Source: Zeus faber (Eukaryota; Chordata; Actinopteri; Zeiformes; Zeidae). From it: a stretch of 64,000 nt of DNA. The translations under genes and the position numbers were made by a program. Shown in pieces: positions 63,166 to 64,000 of this stretch. A model generated the notes under the pieces. It did no database searches. It was given only the letters and a program-made list of their open reading frames with translations, and had not been told where the DNA came from. The stretch spans positions 30,645,481-30,709,480 of the forward strand of contig OY482859.1 in assembly GCA_960531495.1 (NCBI GenBank), written 5' to 3'. Each line of letters starts with the position of its first letter. Position 1 is the stretch's first letter.

Positions 63166-64000
63166 GCTCAACTTAGCTACGATGAACCCAAAGGAAAGAT
63201 ACCCCCAGGGGTATCTTTCAGAGGATGAGCACTCCAGTCGGACGGACTCCAGGCAACGGACAAACAACTATGAGCATGCAGTGTACATGTGCTCAAGTCT
63301 GCAAGAACACCTGCGGCTTGAAGATCCACCGAGTGAAGATGAAGTGTTCAGTGGGAGCAGAAGCAACACAGCACACAGGTGTTCAACCTGGTGAGATGCA
63401 GGAGGGGCCAGGCCCGGAGTCACCCCATAGTGCCCGGAACCTCTAAGTGTTGTCGACTAATCCCCCAAGCATTAAGTCGGACCGGAGGCGGATTAAATGG
63501 CCTGCAGCTACCATGATATCACTGTGGAAGCAGTTTGATGACGATGTCAACCAAATTCTGTAAGCAACGGCGAAGGGAGGGACCGGCCAGAAACTTAAAG
63601 CCAACGATCATTGTTACTATCGCAGCTGAGCGGTTCGGCGAGGAGGAGAGGAAAGGCTCTGGAACATCTTACTCAAACAACCAGAGAGCTGTGAAGATCC
63701 ACAACATCAGGAAGGAGATGAAAGCCCTGAAGTCCCAGCACAAGGTGGAAGGAGAAGAGGAACGCATTGGCCTGGCGCATCCTATGGAAGAAGATCAGAG
63801 TTCTCCGCCGGGCAGAGTGGCATCGGAGGTGGCGACGCGAGAGGGCATGTAAACGAGCTGCCTTTATCACCAACCCCTTCAAGTTCACGAAAGACCTGCT
63901 GGGGCAGAAGCGCAGCGGGAAACTTGCCTCCTCACAGGAGGACATAAACCAACATCTTACACAGAAGTACAGCGACCCTGAAAGAGAGCAGGAGCTGGGG
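63166..64000 (+). pseudogene. R2-like LINE, 5' part, running off the window
   Basis: Read on the plus strand, a zinc-finger-like block CTCAQVCKNTCGLKIHRVKMKC (about 63267-63335) is followed by PGPESPHSARNL. After a shift a basic region continues: IIVTIAAERFGEEERKGSG and RAVKIHNIRKEMKALKSQHK (63535-63852). In yet another frame AFITNPFKFTKDLLGQKRSGKLASSQEDINQH runs toward 64000. The order zinc finger, basic helical region and NPFKFTKDLLG is that of R2-like LINE proteins of fish as I know them; the reverse transcriptase should lie beyond 64000. Frame changes show it is not intact. Confidence 0.65.
63194..63219. repeat. 12-bp perfect inverted repeat
   Basis: GAAAGATACCCC and GGGGTATCTTTC with a two-base spacer (CA), just before the zinc-finger coding part of the R2-like LINE. 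Confidence 0.95.

Larger units (their letters stand above)
42369..64000 (-). other. ephb2: ephb2 intron, at least 21.6 kb
   Basis: From the acceptor at 42369-42370 to the window edge I find no minus-strand frame with HRDLAARN, the ATP-binding lobe or the receptor ectodomain. The next upstream exon therefore lies outside the window, and everything to the right is probably intron, filled with the elements listed. Confidence 0.7.

Noticed and set aside
42369..64000. Search for the remaining ephb2 kinase and receptor exons
   Set aside because: No minus-strand segment with HRDLAARN, a glycine-rich loop or ectodomain Cys pattern was seen; they must lie beyond the window.

Overview
The window is a piece of a ray-finned fish (teleost) nuclear genome. 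The evidence is one recognisable vertebrate gene with large introns, plus the repeat types typical of teleosts: L2, Rex1-like, L1 and R2-like LINEs, a tRNA-headed SINE, Tc1 and Tigger DNA transposons, endogenous retroviruses and many microsatellites. I see no prokaryotic features and no CRISPR array. The species cannot be fixed from the sequence alone.

The only host gene I can support is the 3' end of ephb2, an Eph receptor tyrosine kinase, on the minus strand. Four coding exons lie at 42219-42368 and 26297-26490 (kinase C-lobe), 24615-24770 (linker and start of SAM) and 24099-24207 (end of SAM and PDZ-binding tail). Splice sites and phases agree throughout. The exons for the rest of the protein are not found up to 64000, so the gene starts beyond the right edge. 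Its introns are at least 21.6 kb, 15.7 kb, 1.5 kb and 0.4 kb. A long 3' UTR down to about 18.47 kb is plausible but unproven.

1-18 kb, downstream of the gene: a SINE, a Rex1-like LINE, then a nest of retroelements. A plus-strand endogenous retrovirus (ERV-A) has its integrase split between 4.69 kb and 16.02 kb. The split holds a minus-strand gamma/epsilon-like ERV (ERV-B, 5.0-11.56 kb, with 5' LTR, proline-type primer site, gag, protease, RNase H and integrase remnants, but no reverse transcriptase core), a LINE fragment and a 3.2-kb L2 LINE. The ERV-A 3' LTR ends at 17.7 kb.

26.5-42.2 kb, an ephb2 intron: microsatellites, a small LTR element with a lysine-type primer site, a dispersed repeat present twice, a decayed L1 LINE and a 5'-truncated L2 LINE with a 770-codon open frame.

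42.4-64 kb, the next intron: a broken multi-exon DDE-like gene, a 1.4-kb array with repeated ETS-type motifs, another L2-like LINE with a perfect foldback, Tc1 and Jockey/I-like remnants, a Tigger-like MITE, a nearly complete L2 LINE with a duplicated 5' UTR, a repetitive coiled-coil ORF, a Rex1-like LINE with a SINE inserted in it, a Tigger transposase fragment, a second copy of the lysine-primed LTR element, and the start of an R2-like LINE running off the end. The SINE copies and the L2 LINEs share the same 3' tail, so the L2 enzyme probably moved the SINE.
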